The position numbers and the translations under genes are program-made. Of a stretch of 43,161 nucleotides of DNA, positions 40,994-43,161 are shown one piece after another. Origin of the DNA: Desulfovibrio sp. (GTDB lineage: Bacteria > Desulfobacterota > Desulfovibrionia > Desulfovibrionales > Desulfovibrionaceae); contig QZKZ01000049.1 of NCBI GenBank assembly GCA_004796465.1, positions 1 through 43,161 on the forward strand, read 5' to 3'. Below the pieces are notes generated by a model. The model was not told where the DNA came from, ran no database searches, and saw only the letters and a list, made by a program, of their open reading frames with translations. The stretch's first letter is position 1. Each line of letters opens with the position of its first letter.

Positions 40994-42295
40994 ATGGCCA
41001 AGCATGGGGATTTTCCCGATACTCCCGGCCTCCAAGGCTCAGAACCGTACTTGTGCGGGGACGGCGGCTCCGATGAGACCGTGCCCCTTGGACGGCTTGT
41101 GGAAAAGGCGTTTTTGGCCGAGCGGTATGAGACAGTGGGCAAGGTCAAGGAGATGCTGGGAGGGCATGGCCCGGTCAGTTCCGTAGTGGTCACGGACCAG
41201 GGCAAGCCCGCAGGCCTGATCATGAGCTTGCACCTGGACCGTGCCCTGAGCGGTAAGTACGGGGTGTCCTTGTATTGGGCCAAGACCGTGGATTTGCTCA
41301 TGGACGACGACTTTCTGGCCCTGGATGCGGACATGCCCCTGGAGGAGGCTGCAGGCCTGGCCATGGCCCGGGAACCCGAAAAGGTCCATGACCACGTGAT
41401 CGTTTTGGACCAGGAAGGGGTAGCGGGCATTGTCTCGGTCCAGAACATGCTGAGCACGTTGGCCCGGCTGCGGCACGAACGCAGTGAAAAACTGCGGTCC
41501 CTGAATACGAGCCTGGAAAACCTCAACGAGGAGTTGCGCGAGGCCCACGGCCAAATGGCCCAGGAAATCGCCATGTTGGCCAGCCTCCAATCCCAGTTGC
41601 TGCCTTCTCTGGACGCCGCGCCTAAAGGCTTGGTGGTCAAGAGCTTGTATCGCCCCTCGGGCCAAGCCAGCGGCGATTATTTTGATATTTTTTCTTTGGA
41701 CTATGACGAGGAGGTGGTGCGGATCGTGGTGGCCGACGTGTCGGGCCACGGCGCCAGGGCTGCGTTCCTCATGGGTATTATCCGCACCCTGTTCCAGATG
41801 AGCTTGCGGCAATCACTGCCCCTGGACAAGACCTTGGGCCTGGTCAATGAACAGCTCATCAGCATCGTGGGCAAGGACCTCGACTCCTTGACCGTGTTCG
41901 CCGCCGACCTCAACCGTTCCCGCAGGCGGATACATTACATCAATGCGGGGCATTGTCCGGGCCTGCTCATGCGCTTGGGCAGGCGGCCCGAAGCCCTGCA
42001 CGCGGGCCACCCCTTGCTTGGCTTTTTCCCCATGGAGTTCGAGATTAAAGAGGCCCCCTTTGAGGACAGGACCGAGCTGTTTTTGTTCACAGACGGCTTT
42101 TTCGAATGGGATGTAATACCGGGTCGTCAGTTGGGGCTGGATAGGTTTTGGGACCTGGCTATAGAGGCCATGGAACAGGGTGGAACCTTCCCGGCGTCGA
42201 TCATGGACCGCCTTGGGGCCGAGACCGAGGGAGAACCGGAATTCAGGGACGATCTGACGGCCCTATGGATCAAGGCTGACTATGGGGGAGAGTAA
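40994..42295 (+). CDS. CBS-domain SpoIIE/PP2C-type phosphatase
   Basis: 433 aa, cytoplasmic. Residues about 30-165: a pair of CBS-like motifs (VVVTDQGKPAGLI and VIVLDQEGVAGIVSVQNML), which bind adenosyl nucleotides in other proteins. About 165-205: coiled coil. About 215-430: PPM Ser/Thr phosphatase of RsbU/SpoIIE type with GDYFDIF, VVADVSGHG and LFTDGFFEW metal-binding Asp. Likely acts on an anti-sigma-antagonist type partner, which is not in the window. The ATG at 40994 has only a weak GGGGC site; a GTG at 40931 has none. Confidence 0.88.
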   Translation: MAKHGDFPDTPGLQGSEPYLCGDGGSDETVPLGRLVEKAFLAERYETVGKVKEMLGGHGPVSSVVVTDQGKPAGLIMSLHLDRALSGKYGVSLYWAKTVDLLMDDDFLALDADMPLEEAAGLAMAREPEKVHDHVIVLDQEGVAGIVSVQNMLSTLARLRHERSEKLRSLNTSLENLNEELREAHGQMAQEIAMLASLQSQLLPSLDAAPKGLVVKSLYRPSGQASGDYFDIFSLDYDEEVVRIVVADVSGHGARAAFLMGIIRTLFQMSLRQSLPLDKTLGLVNEQLISIVGKDLDSLTVFAADLNRSRRRIHYINAGHCPGLLMRLGRRPEALHAGHPLLGFFPMEFEIKEAPFEDRTELFLFTDGFFEWDVIPGRQLGLDRFWDLAIEAMEQGGTFPASIMDRLGAETEGEPEFRDDLTALWIKADYGGE

Positions 42296-42296
42296 C

Positions 42297-42833
42297 ATGC
42301 GCACGCAGTATTGTTGGGACAAAGCCTTGCTGTTCCTGGTAATGGCCGTGCTGCTCGCGCCTGCCGTGGCTTCCTGCTCACAGGAAGAGCTGGATGACGC
42401 GGCCAGGAAGGACAAGGTCTTTGCCATGTACGACGAGTACAGCGAGGATTTCCCCGGGGTCCGGGACATCAGCCCCGAGGATGCCTTGGCCTTGGACGAA
42501 TCCGAGCGGGTCTTCGTTGACGTGCGGCCCGAGGAGGAGCGAGCCGTGTCGATCATCCCCGGGGCCATCTCCGCCAACGAGTTTCTGGCCGATCCCGCGA
42601 GTTACAGCAGCCAAACCGTGATCGCGTACTGCACCATCAGTTACCGCAGTGGCGAATTTGCCGAGGAACTGGACGGGCAGGGCGTTGAGGTGGTCAACCT
42701 GCGCGGAGGGCTCTTGGGATGGACGCATGCGGGCGGTCCTTTGGTTGACGACCAGGGCCGGGCAACCACGACCCTGCACGTCTTCGGCAGCCGTTGGGAC
42801 CTTGCGCCCCTGTCCCATGAAACCGTGTGGTGA
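42297..42833 (+). CDS. Rhodanese-domain lipoprotein
   Basis: 178 aa. Signal with lipobox-like VASC (Cys near residue 27), so probably membrane-anchored facing the periplasm. Rhodanese fold from about residue 55: VFVDVRPEEERAVSIIPGAI and the active-site loop YCTISYRSG with catalytic Cys; LRGGLLGW is the closing motif. Sulfur transfer is likely. The ATG at 42297 follows GGGGGAG by 6 bases and the phosphatase stop by one base. Confidence 0.88.
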   Translation: MRTQYCWDKALLFLVMAVLLAPAVASCSQEELDDAARKDKVFAMYDEYSEDFPGVRDISPEDALALDESERVFVDVRPEEERAVSIIPGAISANEFLADPASYSSQTVIAYCTISYRSGEFAEELDGQGVEVVNLRGGLLGWTHAGGPLVDDQGRATTTLHVFGSRWDLAPLSHETVW

Positions 42834-42864
42834 CCGCTCCCTGCATGAACCGGGAAGAGGCCAT

Positions 42865-43161
42865 CTATTCCAGCCTGTGACGTGAAAAGAAATCAAACAC
42901 AGCCTCAACACCGGAGAAGTCCCGGCAGGTGTTGCCCACGAGCATCCTGGCTCGGGCGCGGCTGGTGCCCGGCCAGGCATGGCCGCCGCCAACGATGCGG
43001 TACAGTATGACCTCCGCGCCTCCCGCGCAATCAAGGTAAGCGTCGATTTCCGCTGTTGCGCCGTCAAAGCGTGCCCGGTTGGGGAGCGCCGTGGTAAACG
43101 GCCCTCCCGAACACCCGTTGTGCCCCAACCACCACGCCACGGTGGCGTCCGTGGACAGCAC
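42865..43161 (-). CDS. PHB depolymerase / feruloyl-esterase-like hydrolase, C-terminal part
   Basis: 98 residues; the gene runs off the right edge of the window. GHNGCSGGP and YRIVGGGHAWPG are the C-terminal motifs of the LpqC / polyhydroxybutyrate depolymerase alpha/beta hydrolase family, the latter carrying the catalytic His. The apparent GTG at the edge is not a real start. Confidence 0.8.
   Translation of the reverse strand: MLSTDATVAWWLGHNGCSGGPFTTALPNRARFDGATAEIDAYLDCAGGAEVILYRIVGGGHAWPGTSRARARMLVGNTCRDFSGVEAVFDFFSRHRLE

Overview
The window is ordinary bacterial chromosome, GC-rich over most of its length. Gene content and order point to a motile sulfate-reducing deltaproteobacterium of the Desulfovibrio group (Desulfovibrionales). 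The main reasons are the flgF-flgG-flgA-flgH-flgI-flgJ/M23-flgN-flgK-flgL-csrA-fliW block, a gene beside flgM that resembles the Desulfovibrio FlgM-associated family DVU0524, and a sigma-54 type promoter ahead of the flagellar genes. This placement is inferred from gene families and order; no rRNA or other phylogenetic marker was compared.

Positions 1-11057 (minus strand) hold a translation and RNA-metabolism operon, read right to left: sigma-70 promoter, tRNA-Gly(CCC), intrinsic terminator, rimP, nusA, ylxR, infB, DUF503 (ylxP-like), rbfA, nrnA-type phosphoesterase, truB, rpsO, hairpins, pnp. This is the classical nusA-infB-rpsO-pnp superoperon. It is headed by a tRNA gene, as in E. coli (metY there, a glycine tRNA here), and the terminator after the tRNA abuts rimP. 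PNPase carries an unusual Arg/Gly/Asp-rich tail.

Positions 11131-23161 hold flagellar genes. A sigma-54 promoter precedes flgF, and nine flagellar genes follow for the distal rod, P and L rings, a FlgJ fused to an M23 peptidase, the FlgN chaperone and hook-filament junction proteins. Then come csrA and its antagonist fliW, overlapping by 25 bases. Facing them are flgM (anti-sigma-28) and a FlgM-associated gene, driven by a recognisable sigma-28 promoter. FlgK and FlgL share a short inserted beta-type module, once in FlgK and twice in FlgL.

Positions 23185-31193 are an accessory stretch, in parts clearly AT-richer: maf, a LysE-family exporter, a two-cluster 4Fe-4S protein related to QueG, a nucleoside-type deaminase with an unassigned Cys-rich C-terminal domain, fosX (fosfomycin hydrolase, all key residues present), a DinB-fold protein, a small membrane protein behind what looks like an attenuated leader (promoter, palindrome, 22-codon ORF, terminator at 28072-28215), a DUF2087 protein, a MerR regulator with its 19-bp-spacer promoter, a carboxymuconolactone-decarboxylase-like protein, ppiB and a Cys-containing membrane protein.

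Positions 31336-43161 hold metabolic and signalling genes: a Gfo/Idh/MocA oxidoreductase, a PocR-PAS histidine kinase, an ABM-fold monooxygenase, an acyl-CoA synthetase apparently starting at AUU next to an XRE-cupin regulator, a radical SAM protein with a methyltransferase, a secreted VWA protein with four tandem C-terminal repeats, a CBS-PP2C phosphatase, a rhodanese lipoprotein, and the end of a PHB-depolymerase-like esterase cut by the window edge. Most long opposite-strand ORFs in the GC-rich genes are shadows.
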